From: Tropicibacter alexandrii
GTDB taxonomy: Bacteria; Pseudomonadota; Alphaproteobacteria; Rhodobacterales; Rhodobacteraceae
Reading direction: 5' to 3'
Assembly: GCF_003667315.2 (NCBI RefSeq)
Contig: NZ_RCTZ02000004.1
Span: 124,001 to 188,000 of the forward strand
DNA: 64,000 bases
Part shown: piece after piece, positions 36,477 through 45,203 of the stretch
How the letters are laid out: every line of letters begins with the position of its first letter
Numbering within the stretch: the first letter of the stretch is position 1
The notes under the pieces: generated by a model
Seen by the model: only the letters and a program-made list of their open reading frames with translations
The model's database searches: none
What the model was told of the DNA's origin: nothing
Translations under genes and position numbers: made by a program

Positions 36477-37669
36477 GCGTCTGGCTGAATATCGCGCTGG
36501 CGCTGGCGGTGGTCGCCGTTCTGGGCTGGGTGTTCCGGTTTGCGGGGCAGAAAGCGACCGGAAACAACCCCTATTTCCGCGACATGCCCTACGCGGTGGC
36601 CTTTGGCTTTGCGCTGGCGGTGGTGCTGATCCTTGCGGGCGTCTGGCTGTACTTCCAACCGGCGGCGAACGAGCAGGGCGTGCCTGCGCCATCCGTCATC
36701 TTCTGGCGCTGGGCGGTGCATTTCGTGGCGGGTTCCGCCGTGGCGGCGTTCTTGTTCCGTCTGGCGGGGCGGCATGTGGGCACCGGAGCGTCGCGCAAGC
36801 TGTTCCGGCAGATGCCCCTGACCGCCGCCTTTGGCATCTTGGTGGTGCTGATCTACGCCGTGTTGGCGATCTTCGCCGCCTTCATTGCGCCGCATGGGCA
36901 AGAGCAGGTGTTCGCGCAGGCCAATGTGGTGCCGGGGGGCAATCCGGCGCTGGGCGGCAACCCGGAGTTCCCCTTGGGCACCGATCAGATCGGGCGCGAT
37001 ATCCTGAGCCGTCTGATCTATGGCGCGCAGAACACCGTGGGGATCGCCTTTGCCACGACGGTTTTGGCGTTCCTGCTGGGCGGCACGCTGGGCTTTCTCG
37101 CGGCGGTGTTGCGCGGTTGGACGGACCAGATCCTGTCGCGCGGGGTGGATGTGCTGATGGCGATCCCCTCGCTGATCTTTTCGCTGTTGCTGATCACGGT
37201 GGCCTCGGCCTGGGTCACGGGGACGGGGCTGACGGTTGCGATGGTGGTGATCATCGCGGTGATCGATTCGACCCGCGTTTACCGACTGGCGCGTGCGGTG
37301 GGCATGAACATCGTCGTCATGGATTATATCGAGGCCGCCAAGCTGCGCGGCGAGGGGATGGGTTATCTGATCTTCAAGGAGATCCTGCCCAATGCCACCG
37401 CGCCCTTGCTGGCGGAATTCGGGCTGCGCTTTTGCTTTGTCTTCCTGACCATTTCCGCGCTGTCGTTCCTTGGGCTGGGCATCCAGCCGCCGCTGGCGGA
37501 TTGGGGTACGATGGTCAAGGACCTGTCCGCCTTCATCAACTACGCCGCTTTCGCGCCGCAGATCGCAAGCGCGCCGTTGCTGGCGGCGGGGGCGATTGCA
37601 CTGCTGACGGTGGCGGTGAACTTCGTCGTGGACTGGATGCTGCACCGGTCGTCCGGGTTGAAGGAGTGA
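36473..37669 (+). CDS. Peptide-type ABC transporter permease (DppC/OppC family) with long N-terminal membrane extension
   Basis: At 398 residues this is about 100 longer than usual DppC proteins. The first 105 residues contain roughly three extra membrane helices (about 5-22, 40-62, 75-95) before the normal N-terminal helix at about 113. The conventional part has FPLGTDQIGRDILSRLIYG, the EAA loop EAAKLRGEGMGYLIFKEILP, and ALSFLGLGIQPPLADWG. The extension is continuous with the family domain in one frame, so it is not a second gene. It could alter partner choice or anchoring. Confidence 0.9.
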   Translation: MSVWLNIALALAVVAVLGWVFRFAGQKATGNNPYFRDMPYAVAFGFALAVVLILAGVWLYFQPAANEQGVPAPSVIFWRWAVHFVAGSAVAAFLFRLAGRHVGTGASRKLFRQMPLTAAFGILVVLIYAVLAIFAAFIAPHGQEQVFAQANVVPGGNPALGGNPEFPLGTDQIGRDILSRLIYGAQNTVGIAFATTVLAFLLGGTLGFLAAVLRGWTDQILSRGVDVLMAIPSLIFSLLLITVASAWVTGTGLTVAMVVIIAVIDSTRVYRLARAVGMNIVVMDYIEAAKLRGEGMGYLIFKEILPNATAPLLAEFGLRFCFVFLTISALSFLGLGIQPPLADWGTMVKDLSAFINYAAFAPQIASAPLLAAGAIALLTVAVNFVVDWMLHRSSGLKE

Positions 37670-37672
37670 GCC

Positions 37673-39328
37673 ATGAGTGATCGCGCAACCTTGGTCGAGA
37701 TGCGCGGCATCCATATGGAAGGCCGCAGCGACGAAACCTGGATGCCGATCATCAAGGGTGTCGACCTGACCCTGAAAAAGGGCGAGGTGCTGGGGCTCAT
37801 CGGCGAGAGCGGCGCCGGGAAATCGACGTTGGGACTGGCGGCGATGGGCTTTACCCGCGACGGGGTGCGGATTTCGCAAGGCTCCGTTCACTTCGACGGG
37901 ATCGACCTGCTGGCGGCGTCTGCCGAGCAAAAGCGCCAGCTTTTGGGCAAGCGCATCGCCTATGTGGCGCAATCCGCCGCGGCCAGCTTCAACCCTGCAC
38001 ACAAGCTGATCGACCAGCATTCCGAGGCACCGCTTGCGCATGGCGTCAGTGGCAAGTCCGAGGCCGAGCAGGACGGGATGGAGCTGTACCGCAAGCTGCG
38101 CCTGCCCAATCCCGACGAGATCGGCTTTCGCTATCCGCATCAGGTGTCCGGCGGGCAGTTGCAGCGCGCGATGACGGCGATGGCTATGTCCTGCCGCCCC
38201 GACCTGATCATCTTTGACGAACCGACCACGGCGCTGGACGTCACCACCCAGATCGAGGTTCTGGCCGCGATCCGCAACATCGTCGAGGAATTCGACACGG
38301 CGGCGATCTATATCACCCACGATCTGGCGGTGGTCGCGCAGATGGCCGACCGGATCAAGGTCTTGCTCAAAGGCGATGAGGTCGAAGAGGCCGAGACGCG
38401 GGAAATGCTCTCAAACCCGAAAGAGGACTACACCAAAAGCCTCTGGGCGGTGCGCGAATTCCAGCGCCCGGCCAAAGCGGCCCCGGCGGTGGATGCGGTT
38501 CCGGTTGTGTCCGTCCAAGGGATCACGGCAGCTTATGGCAAGATGGATGTTTTGAAGGACGTGTCCTTCGACATCCATGCCGGGCGGACGGTGGCGGTGG
38601 TGGGTGAAAGCGGATCGGGCAAGTCCACGACCGCGCGCTGCATCACCGGGCTTTTGCCGCCGCGCATCGGGGTGATCGAGTTCGACGGCAAGCCGCTGCC
38701 GCTGGATTACCGCAAGCGCACGCGGGACGAATTGCGTCAGGCGCAGATGATCTACCAGATGGCCGATACGGCGCTGAACCCGCGCCAGCGCATCCGCGAC
38801 ATCATCGGGCGGCCCGTTGAGTTCTACAGCGGTCTGAAAGGCCGCGCCAAGCGCGAGCGCGTGGATGAATTGCTCGAGCAGATCGAACTGCCCGCCGCGC
38901 AATTCGGCGACCGTCTGCCATCCGAGCTGTCCGGTGGGCAGAAGCAGCGCATCGGCATCGCCCGCGCACTGGCCGCCGAGCCGAAATTCATCATCTGCGA
39001 TGAGGTGACAAGCGCGCTCGACCAATTGGTGGCCGAGGGTATCCTGCGGCTGCTGGCGCGCCTACAAGATGAGCTGGGGCTTTCCTATATGTTCATCACG
39101 CATGATCTGGCGACGGTGCGCTCCATCGCCGACGAGGTTGTCGTGATGAAAGAGGGCAAGGTGGTGGAACAAGGGCCCAAGGCCGAGATGTTCCAGCCGC
39201 CGCACCACCCGTATACCGATCTGCTGCTGTCGTCCGTGCCGGAAATGGACCCGGACTGGCTGACCAACCTGCTGGCCGAACGCGGTGTCGAGAATATCGG
39301 CGATGCCGCCAGCGCGCAGATGGATTGA
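37673..39328 (+). CDS. Peptide-type ABC transporter double ATPase (DppD-DppF fusion)
   Basis: A 551-residue protein with two ATP-binding cassettes. The first has Walker A GESGAGKST, signature VSGGQLQRAMTAMAM and Walker B LIIFDEPTTALD. The second has GESGSGKST, LSGGQKQRIGIARALA and FIICDEVTSALD, followed by the switch region MFITHDLATV. Each half ends with the oligopeptide-transporter tail (for example HHPYTDLLLSSVP in the second). It starts 3 bases after the permease gene. It energises import by the two permeases. Confidence 0.93.
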   Translation: MSDRATLVEMRGIHMEGRSDETWMPIIKGVDLTLKKGEVLGLIGESGAGKSTLGLAAMGFTRDGVRISQGSVHFDGIDLLAASAEQKRQLLGKRIAYVAQSAAASFNPAHKLIDQHSEAPLAHGVSGKSEAEQDGMELYRKLRLPNPDEIGFRYPHQVSGGQLQRAMTAMAMSCRPDLIIFDEPTTALDVTTQIEVLAAIRNIVEEFDTAAIYITHDLAVVAQMADRIKVLLKGDEVEEAETREMLSNPKEDYTKSLWAVREFQRPAKAAPAVDAVPVVSVQGITAAYGKMDVLKDVSFDIHAGRTVAVVGESGSGKSTTARCITGLLPPRIGVIEFDGKPLPLDYRKRTRDELRQAQMIYQMADTALNPRQRIRDIIGRPVEFYSGLKGRAKRERVDELLEQIELPAAQFGDRLPSELSGGQKQRIGIARALAAEPKFIICDEVTSALDQLVAEGILRLLARLQDELGLSYMFITHDLATVRSIADEVVVMKEGKVVEQGPKAEMFQPPHHPYTDLLLSSVPEMDPDWLTNLLAERGVENIGDAASAQMD

Positions 39329-39339
39329 GAGGTTGTGAG

Positions 39340-39355
39340 GGGCCATGCATGGCCC
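39340..39355. promoter_or_regulatory. Intercistronic palindrome before the binding-protein gene
   Basis: Perfect 16-base palindrome GGGCCATGCATGGCCC followed by TTTAC, in the 91-base gap between the ATPase and binding-protein genes. It could be a partial terminator or an RNA stabiliser that sets different expression levels of the two genes. Confidence 0.55.
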
Positions 39356-39419
39356 TTTACTGTAAAAGGAAATGGAATCGTCCCGGCCAACGGGACGGGA
39401 CACGACAAGGGAGACTGAC

Positions 39420-40973
39420 ATGACACGCATTTCAAGACGTGGACTTCTGACCACCGGCGCGGCCGCTGGTGTGCTAGCCGCTTCGGGCATGCCGCTGCGG
39501 GCGCAAGCCAAGAAGGGTGGTCGCCTGCGCGCGGGCCTGTCCGGTGCGAACACCTCGGACAGCTGGGACAGCCGCACCCATTCCGACCTCTACATGATCG
39601 CCTGTGCGCAAGGTGCCGTGTTCGACAGCCTGACCGAGGTCGCCGCCGATGGCTCGCTCAAGGGCGAATTGGCCGAAAGCTGGGAAGCGTCCGCCGATGC
39701 CAAGACATGGACGTTCAACCTGCGTCAGGGTGTGACCTTCCACAATGGCAAGGCGTTCGGCGCGGAGGACGTCATCGAGAGCTTGCAGATGCACGTGGCC
39801 GAGGGCGCGAAATCTGCGGCCCAGCCGATTGTCGAAACCATCACCGAGATGAAGAAGATCACCGACCATCAGGTGCAGTTCACGCTGGCGGCGGGCAATG
39901 CGGACTTCCCCTATCTGCTGTCGGATTATCACATCCTGATGTTCCCGGCGGGCCAGATCGAAGAGGCCATCCAGAAGGGTATCGGCACCGGTCTGTATCA
40001 GGTCCAAAGCTTCGAACCCGGTGTGCGCATGGTCGCGACCCGCGTGCCCAGCCACTACAAGGGCGACAGCGCGGGCTATTTCGACGAGATCGAGTATATC
40101 GCGATCAACGACAACACCGCCCGGATGAACGCGCTGATGACCGGTCAGGTGGATACGATCAACCGGATCGACTTCAAGACCGAAAGCCTGCTGCGCGCCA
40201 ACCCGATGATCCGCATTCAGGAAGTCACCGGCAACCAGCAGTATACCTTCCCGATGCTGACCAATGTCGCGCCGTTCGACGATGTGAACGTGCGCCGCGC
40301 GCTGAAATTCGCGATCAACCGTCAGGAAATGGTCGACAAGATCCTGCTGGGCCATGGCCGCGTCGGCAACGACACCCCGATCGGCCCCGCCAACCAGTAT
40401 TTCGCCGCGGATATGGAGCAGACCACCTACGATCCGGACAAGGCGAAGTTCTATCTGAAAGAGGCCGGCATGACCTCGCTGGATATCGACCTGTCCGCGT
40501 CGAACGCGGCGTTCGAGGGCGCGGTGGATGCGGCACAGCTGTATCAGGCGTCGGCCAAGGCGGCGGGCATCAACATCAACCTCATTCAGGAACCGGCGGA
40601 TGGCTACTGGTCGAACGTCTGGCTGAAGAAGCCGTTCTGCGCCTGCTACTGGTCGGGTCGTGCGACCGAGGACTGGATGTTCGCAACCGCCTACGAGGAA
40701 GGCGTGCCGTGGAACGACACGCAGTGGGGCCGCGAGGACTCCGAGCGCTTCCAGGACCTGCTGGTCATCGCGCGTGCCGAGCTCGACAGCGCCAAGCGCC
40801 GCGAGATGTATCACGAGATGCAGATGATCCTGAAGGACGACGGTGGCGTCGTGCTGCCGATGTTCGCCAACTACGTTCAGGCGGTCAACAACAAGGTCGC
40901 CAACCCCGAGAAGGTCGGCAACCTCTGGCAGATGGACAATGCCCGGATGGCCGAACGGTGGTGGATGGCGTAA
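39420..40973 (+). CDS. Peptide-type ABC transporter substrate-binding protein (Tat-type signal)
   Basis: A 517-residue periplasmic binding protein of the DppA/OppA class (SBP_bac_5). The N-terminus has SRRGLLTTGAAAGVLAA, a twin-arginine signal, so it is probably exported folded. In the mature part LAESWEASADAKTWTFNLRQG and VTFHNGKAFGAEDV are the family hallmarks. ATG 39420 has AAGGGAGA upstream. It is the last gene of the importer operon and is followed by a strong terminator. The cargo cannot be told from sequence. Confidence 0.92.
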   Translation: MTRISRRGLLTTGAAAGVLAASGMPLRAQAKKGGRLRAGLSGANTSDSWDSRTHSDLYMIACAQGAVFDSLTEVAADGSLKGELAESWEASADAKTWTFNLRQGVTFHNGKAFGAEDVIESLQMHVAEGAKSAAQPIVETITEMKKITDHQVQFTLAAGNADFPYLLSDYHILMFPAGQIEEAIQKGIGTGLYQVQSFEPGVRMVATRVPSHYKGDSAGYFDEIEYIAINDNTARMNALMTGQVDTINRIDFKTESLLRANPMIRIQEVTGNQQYTFPMLTNVAPFDDVNVRRALKFAINRQEMVDKILLGHGRVGNDTPIGPANQYFAADMEQTTYDPDKAKFYLKEAGMTSLDIDLSASNAAFEGAVDAAQLYQASAKAAGININLIQEPADGYWSNVWLKKPFCACYWSGRATEDWMFATAYEEGVPWNDTQWGREDSERFQDLLVIARAELDSAKRREMYHEMQMILKDDGGVVLPMFANYVQAVNNKVANPEKVGNLWQMDNARMAERWWMA

Positions 40974-40994
40974 CCGTCAAACGCCCGAGACAGG

Positions 40995-41024
40995 AAAGCC
41001 CCGCCAATTGGCGGGGCTTTTTTG
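40995..41024 (+). terminator. Rho-independent terminator of the peptide-type ABC operon
   Basis: AAAGCCCCGCC (40995-41005) pairs with GGCGGGGCTTT (41010-41020) around AATT, followed by TTTTG. One of the strongest terminators in the window. Confidence 0.93.
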
Positions 41025-41089
41025 TCGGGCGGGGCAAGGCCTTTCGAAAGGCTTTCCGCACCGCGACTGAACATCTGCTCTTTGATTGA

Positions 41090-41860
41090 CTACAAATTAA
41101 TCTTCTTCAGTGCCGTGTGGTGGTTCTCCAAGGCTGCGAGAACACCCAACGCAAGTTGTTTCTTGAAAATTGGCTTGCGCAACGTTGCATCACATATGCT
41201 GCTGCGTTCAGACGACAGATCGTCTGCGCCTACATCGCTGGACAATAGGAGCACGGGCATCGAAGGAAACTGGTTTCTGAATGAGATGAGCGTATCTATC
41301 ACTTCGGAAATGTCCGATGAAATACCCATGTCGACGATCACGAAATCCCATTCTTCAATGTTGCTGGCGACGCATTCTAGTATTTCGTCGAGGTCGTTTG
41401 AGTGGTGAACTTCGTGACCGAGTTCAGAACACGACTTTGCAATTGAAGCGGATATCGGAAGGTTGGGCAAGGCGGCTGCCACACGCATTGGTGCAACGAC
41501 AATGCTCTTCGCGGCGTAACTGCGCCAGATTCTTTCAGACAAAGATGCAGGTTTCTCTGGTGTGGTCGCGGGCTGAGATACGATCGGCTCACCATCGTTA
41601 CGAAAGTAAGCTATAAGTGCTGCGATTGCTATAATAGCAGTATGCGTAAACGTTGCATACAAAAAAGCCGAAAAGAGCGACGTTCCGAAAATCAGGCATA
41701 CAATAAAAACCATCAAAGCGAAGGGCGCGCCGAGCACTGCTGCAATGATCGGAAGACCTCCGGATGACTCTCCCCGATCGCTTTCCTGAAGAGATTCCTG
41801 TTTTCTCACTTGATCGGTTGAGAGGTTTTCCCGGCTGTACTCTTTCCTTCGCAGGTTCAT
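41090..41860 (-). CDS. Membrane-anchored protein with degenerate receiver-like domain
   Basis: A 256-residue protein. Residues about 38-60 and 66-88 form two membrane helices, preceded by a charged cytoplasmic-type N-terminus. From about residue 115 the C-terminal part follows the receiver-domain pattern. A phosphoacceptor-like aspartate sits in DFVIVDMGIS, a serine in VLLLSSDVG and a lysine in ATLRKPIF. However, the acidic pair expected after the first strand is replaced (SIVVAPMRV). Without it, metal binding and phosphorylation are doubtful. The gene is richer in A and T than its neighbours and isolated. ATG 41860 is chosen; 41878 is an alternative. Confidence 0.65.
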   Translation of the reverse strand: MNLRRKEYSRENLSTDQVRKQESLQESDRGESSGGLPIIAAVLGAPFALMVFIVCLIFGTSLFSAFLYATFTHTAIIAIAALIAYFRNDGEPIVSQPATTPEKPASLSERIWRSYAAKSIVVAPMRVAAALPNLPISASIAKSCSELGHEVHHSNDLDEILECVASNIEEWDFVIVDMGISSDISEVIDTLISFRNQFPSMPVLLLSSDVGADDLSSERSSICDATLRKPIFKKQLALGVLAALENHHTALKKINL

Positions 41861-42342
41861 GCGCAGGCTCCTGTGCATTGATGTTGCCGTTGCAAATCCG
41901 CCGATAAAGTGGACCCACTACCCTTTGGCTGTGTCGATTTCCGGGAACACTTACAACTTGCGACCGAGATCGCTCAGCAAGGCTGAGCGCGGCTGCACCG
42001 ACTACCACCGTACTCCACCGCTTCCGCGTGACGCGTATCGTGACAATCTAAGAGGCACAACCGCCCGTACTTAATCTATAGTAATTTTTGCCTTGATGAT
42101 CTCTACTATAGGCAGAATTTCGCTGCCAAATAGACGTTTGATAAGGTAAGCTGCACTGAAACCGGCTCGCTTCAGTGACCCGGAGCGTCGCCGCACGCCA
42201 TCCATCATGGCGTGCTGACCGGGTTTAGCTCGACTGGATCTGCGTCACCGCAAAAATACAAGTCAGATCCGCAGCGTTTGGCGCTACTACGTTATCAAGC
42301 ATAGCTGATTCCTGCAAAATATGCAACAAAAGCGGTTATTTA
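41861..42342. other. 480-base AT-richer intergenic region with several inverted repeats
   Basis: No convincing gene on either strand. Inverted repeats are seen at 41971-41989 (CGCTCAGC-aag-GCTGAGCG), 42076-42111 (CTATAGTA and TACTATAG, 20-base spacer), and the cluster at 42154-42270. A stretch near 41905-41965 (AAAGTGGACCCACTA, then TGTCGATTTCC) vaguely recalls ends of IS21-type elements, but no transposase remnant is present. Base composition differs from flanking operons, consistent with acquired or decaying DNA. Confidence 0.5.
42154..42270. other. Cluster of three stem-loops, possible structured RNA
   Basis: Three consecutive stems: CACTGAA/TTCAGTG (42154-42160, 42171-42177); ACCCGG/CCGGGT (42178-42183, 42219-42224) enclosing GCACGCCAT/ATGGCGTGC (42193-42201, 42207-42215) and followed by TTTAG; and GGATCTG/CAGATCC (42236-42242, 42264-42270). 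The nested second stem is the strongest. It could be a small RNA or a mobile-element remnant; strand is undetermined. Confidence 0.4.
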
Positions 42343-42996
42343 TCAAAGGATACTCTGACCCGTGGCCGCCCAATCCTTGGCGAATTGGTCCAGACCCTTG
42401 TCGGTCAATACATGACTGGCCAGCCCCTTGATCACACCCGGCGGGATCGTCGCGACATCGGCCCCGGCCATCGCCGCGTCCTTGACGTGGTTCGGCGTGC
42501 GCACCGACGCCGCCAGAATCTGTGTCTCGAACCCGTAATTGTCGTAGATCGCCCGGATATCCGCGATCAACTCCATCCCGTCGATGTTCAGGTCGTCCAG
42601 ACGCCCGATGAAGGGCGAAATGTAGGTCGCGCCCGCCTTTGCGGCGAGCAGCGCCTGATTGGCGCTGAAACACAGCGTCACATTGGTCTTGATGCCTTTC
42701 GACGTGAAGTGGCGGCAGGCCTTCAGCCCGTCCAGCGTCAACGGCAGCTTGATCACCACGTTGTCGGCGATCTGCGCCAGATGCTCGCCCTCGGCGACCA
42801 TGCCATCGTACGCCATCGCGGCGACCTCGGCGGAGACCGGCCCGTCGACCAGCGCGCAAATCTCGGCGATGACCTCTTTGAAATCGCGGCCCGATTTGGC
42901 GATCAGCGAGGGGTTGGTCGTGACCCCGTCGAGCAGACCGTAATCGTTCAGCTCCTTGATATCGGCGATGATGGCGGTGTCGACGAAGAATTTCAT
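42343..42996 (-). CDS. fsa: Transaldolase / fructose-6-phosphate aldolase family (short type)
   Basis: A 217-residue class I aldolase of the short transaldolase (FSA/TalC) family. It begins [16 protein letters not shown] and has [12 protein letters not shown]. The Schiff-base lysine is K83 in [11 protein letters not shown], and [19 protein letters not shown] and [11 protein letters not shown] follow. Such enzymes act as transaldolase or as fructose-6-phosphate aldolase; sequence alone does not decide. It is divergent from the eryR-tpiB-rpiB operon, so a transaldolase role using the D-erythrose 4-phosphate made there would make sense. Confidence 0.9.
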   Translation of the reverse strand: MKFFVDTAIIADIKELNDYGLLDGVTTNPSLIAKSGRDFKEVIAEICALVDGPVSAEVAAMAYDGMVAEGEHLAQIADNVVIKLPLTLDGLKACRHFTSKGIKTNVTLCFSANQALLAAKAGATYISPFIGRLDDLNIDGMELIADIRAIYDNYGFETQILAASVRTPNHVKDAAMAGADVATIPPGVIKGLASHVLTDKGLDQFAKDWAATGQSIL

Positions 42997-43069
42997 GCGG
43001 AGTCTCCCTTGGCTGGTGTCGCGCAGGTGATAGCGCTCACGGCAACTTCTAACAATAGAAAATCACAAA

Positions 43070-43097
43070 ATCACATGATTGACGGGATAAATGTGAT
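43070..43097. promoter_or_regulatory. Candidate operator ATCACAT / ATGTGAT between fsa and the DeoR regulator
   Basis: Seven-base perfect arms (43070-43076, 43091-43097) with a 14-base spacer, inside a run of TCACA/TGTGA words, 29 bases before the regulator start and in the only AT-rich patch of the divergent region. A likely autoregulatory site for the DeoR-family protein, also able to cover the fsa promoter. Confidence 0.5.
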
Positions 43098-43125
43098 GTG
43101 AGATGAGACCAGCGGAGGATGTGGG

Positions 43126-43884
43126 ATGAAGCGCGAAGACCGGCAACAGGCGATCATGGACCTGCTCGTGGCGCAGGGGGCGGTGGATCTGGACGATCTC
43201 GCCAGCCGCTTTGCCGTGTCGCGCATGACCATTCACCGCGATCTGGACGATCTGGAAACCGCCGGTCTGCTGCGCAAGATCCGGGGCGGGGCGACGATCG
43301 AGGCCGGCACGCGTTTTGAATCCGATTTCCGCTATCGGGAACGGCAGGGCGGAACGGCCAAGGCACGCATGGCGCAGACCGCGCTCGACCTGATCGAGCC
43401 GGGTATGACCGTGCTGATCAATGACGGCTCGACCGCCGCCGCCCTCGGGCGCGCGCTTGTGGCGAAACGGCCGCTGACCGTTATCACCAACAATGCGGCC
43501 ATCCTCGTCGCGCTGCGCGATGAGGCGGGCATCACCCTGATCGCCTTGGGCGGTGTCTACTCGCCCAAATACAACGCCTATTTCGGCAGGCTGACCGAGG
43601 ATGCGCTGGCCAATCTGCGCGCCGATCTGGTGTTCATCTCGACCCCGGCGCTGGCCGATGGCGCCGCCTTCCACCCCGAGGAAAGCGTCATCGCCACGAA
43701 ACGCGCCATGATGCGCGCGGGCGGGCAGGTCTGGCTGATGGTGAACCACGCGCGCTTTGGCCACAGCGCCCTGCACAAACTGGCCAATCTGTCGGCCTTT
43801 GACGGCCTCATCACCGATACCGCGCCCGAGGGGTTTGACCCGGACGGGCTGCCCCTGCTCACCCCCAAGGAGGACTGCGCATGA
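43126..43884 (+). CDS. eryR: DeoR/GlpR-family transcriptional regulator (EryR-like)
   Basis: A 252-residue regulator. The DeoR helix-turn-helix is residues 6-57 (MDLLVAQGAVDLDDLASRF, then VSRMTIHRDLDDLE), followed by LLRKIRGGA. The C-terminal sugar-phosphate sensor contains LINDGSTAAALGRAL and LIALGGVY. It is coupled to tpiB (4-base overlap). The order regulator-tpiB-rpiB matches the erythritol loci of rhizobia and Brucella, on which the symbol rests. It probably senses a tetrose or triose phosphate and controls its own operon. Confidence 0.85.
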   Translation: MKREDRQQAIMDLLVAQGAVDLDDLASRFAVSRMTIHRDLDDLETAGLLRKIRGGATIEAGTRFESDFRYRERQGGTAKARMAQTALDLIEPGMTVLINDGSTAAALGRALVAKRPLTVITNNAAILVALRDEAGITLIALGGVYSPKYNAYFGRLTEDALANLRADLVFISTPALADGAAFHPEESVIATKRAMMRAGGQVWLMVNHARFGHSALHKLANLSAFDGLITDTAPEGFDPDGLPLLTPKEDCA

Positions 43885-44657
43885 CCCAGCCCCGTTTCTG
43901 GATCGGCACAAGCTGGAAGATGAACAAGACGCTGGCCGAGGCGCAGGTCTTTGCCAACGGTCTCGCCGCTGCCGACGACACGCGCGACCCGGCGATCCAG
44001 CGGTTCGTGATCCCCTCCTTCACCAATATCCGCGAGGTCAAACAGATCCTCGCCGAGACCTCCGTCAAGGTCGGCGCGCAGAACATGCATTGGGCCGATC
44101 AGGGCGCATGGACGGGCGAGGTCTCGCCCCTCATGCTGGTCGATTGCGGCATGGATATCGTTGAACTCGGCCATTCCGAACGGCGCGCGCACTTTGGCGA
44201 GACCGATGAGACCGTGGGGCAAAAGGTCGAGGCCGCCGTGCGTCACGGCTTGATCCCGCTGATCTGCATTGGCGAGACGCTGGCGGAACGCGAGGCGGGT
44301 CGCGCCCAAGAGGTGCTGGAAACGCAGGTGCGCGGCGCGCTCGGCAAGCTGACCGGCGACCAGTTGGCCGCGCCGATCCTGCTGGCCTATGAGCCGGTCT
44401 GGGCCATCGGCGAAAACGGCATCCCCGCGACCTCGGACTATGCCGATGCGCGGCAAGCCGAGATCATCGCCGTGTCGCAGGCCGTCACCGGGCGGCCTCT
44501 GCCCTGCCTCTATGGCGGGTCGGTCAATCCCGGCAATTGCGAAGAGTTGATCCAATGCCCGCATATCGACGGGCTGTTCATCGGGCGCAGCGCCTGGGCG
44601 GTCGAGGGGTATCTCGACATTCTCGCCAAGTGCGCGGCCATCATCGGAAAGGACTGA
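43881..44657 (+). CDS. tpiB: Triosephosphate isomerase paralogue of the erythritol pathway (TpiB/EryH-like)
   Basis: A 258-residue TIM-barrel isomerase. Catalytic residues are all present: lysine in GTSWKMNKT, histidine in ELGHSERRAHFGE and glutamate in LAYEPVWAIG; the phosphate loop is LYGGSVNPGN. In Brucella the homologous TpiA2/EryH isomerises a tetrulose phosphate in erythritol breakdown rather than serving glycolysis. Context, between an EryR-like regulator and rpiB, supports that role here. A housekeeping TpiA should exist elsewhere in the genome. Confidence 0.9.
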   Translation: MTQPRFWIGTSWKMNKTLAEAQVFANGLAAADDTRDPAIQRFVIPSFTNIREVKQILAETSVKVGAQNMHWADQGAWTGEVSPLMLVDCGMDIVELGHSERRAHFGETDETVGQKVEAAVRHGLIPLICIGETLAEREAGRAQEVLETQVRGALGKLTGDQLAAPILLAYEPVWAIGENGIPATSDYADARQAEIIAVSQAVTGRPLPCLYGGSVNPGNCEELIQCPHIDGLFIGRSAWAVEGYLDILAKCAAIIGKD

Positions 44658-44660
44658 ACC

Positions 44661-45125
44661 ATGAAGATTGCAGTTGCAGGCGACAGCGCGGGCGAAGCTC
44701 TGGCGGAGATCATCGCAGAGCATCTGGGTGGCAAGGACGGGTACGAGGTCAGTCTCGTCTCCCGCCGTCCCGACGGCGAAGCGGACCCGTTCTATGCCAA
44801 TCTCAGCGACCGCGTGGCCAGTGCCGTGATCGACGGCACCTATGACAAGGCGATCCTGATTTGCGGCACCGGCATCGGTGTGCAGATGGCCGCCAACAAG
44901 GTCCCTGGCATCCGCGCGGCGCAATGCCACGACACCTATTCGGCGGGCAAGGCCACGACCTCGAACAATGCGCAAATCATCACCATGGGCGCGCGCGTGA
45001 TCGGGTCGGAACTGGCCAAGGACATCGTCGATGCCTTCCTTGCGCCCAGCTTTGACGAAAATGGCCGCTCGGCGGGCAATGTAAATGCCATCAATGCGGT
45101 TGATGCCAAGTACTCGGCTTCCTAA
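44661..45125 (+). CDS. rpiB: RpiB-type isomerase (D-erythrose-4-phosphate forming, EryI-like)
   Basis: A 154-residue RpiB/LacAB-family sugar-phosphate isomerase. Hallmarks: [15 protein letters not shown], the active-site cysteine in [26 protein letters not shown] and [14 protein letters not shown]. In erythritol loci this enzyme (EryI) makes D-erythrose 4-phosphate, which then enters the pentose phosphate pathway. It starts 3 bases after tpiB and ends the operon at a hairpin. Confidence 0.9.
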   Translation: MKIAVAGDSAGEALAEIIAEHLGGKDGYEVSLVSRRPDGEADPFYANLSDRVASAVIDGTYDKAILICGTGIGVQMAANKVPGIRAAQCHDTYSAGKATTSNNAQIITMGARVIGSELAKDIVDAFLAPSFDENGRSAGNVNAINAVDAKYSAS

Positions 45126-45158
45126 ATGTGGTAAAGGTTAGCTTAGGTTAACCCAAGT

Positions 45159-45196
45159 GACGGCGGGCCTCTCTCCTCCCGGGTCCGCCGTCCTTA
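45159..45196. terminator. Hairpin between convergent rpiB and eryD
   Basis: GACGGCGG (45159-45166) pairs with CCGCCGTC (45185-45192), followed by CTT. A probable shared terminator for the two converging operons, though the T run is short. Confidence 0.65.
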
Positions 45197-45203
45197 AACC
45201 CCC

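Noticed and set aside
36314-38320. A 668-codon - strand open frame opposite the peptide-type ABC permease and ATPase genes
   Set aside because: It lies across three clear transporter genes; low-complexity translation, no ribosome-binding site.
41905-41965. Possible IS21-type element end (AAAGTGGACCCACTA, TGTCGATTTCC)
   Set aside because: Only a short resemblance; no transposase fragment, no matching second end and no target duplication could be found.
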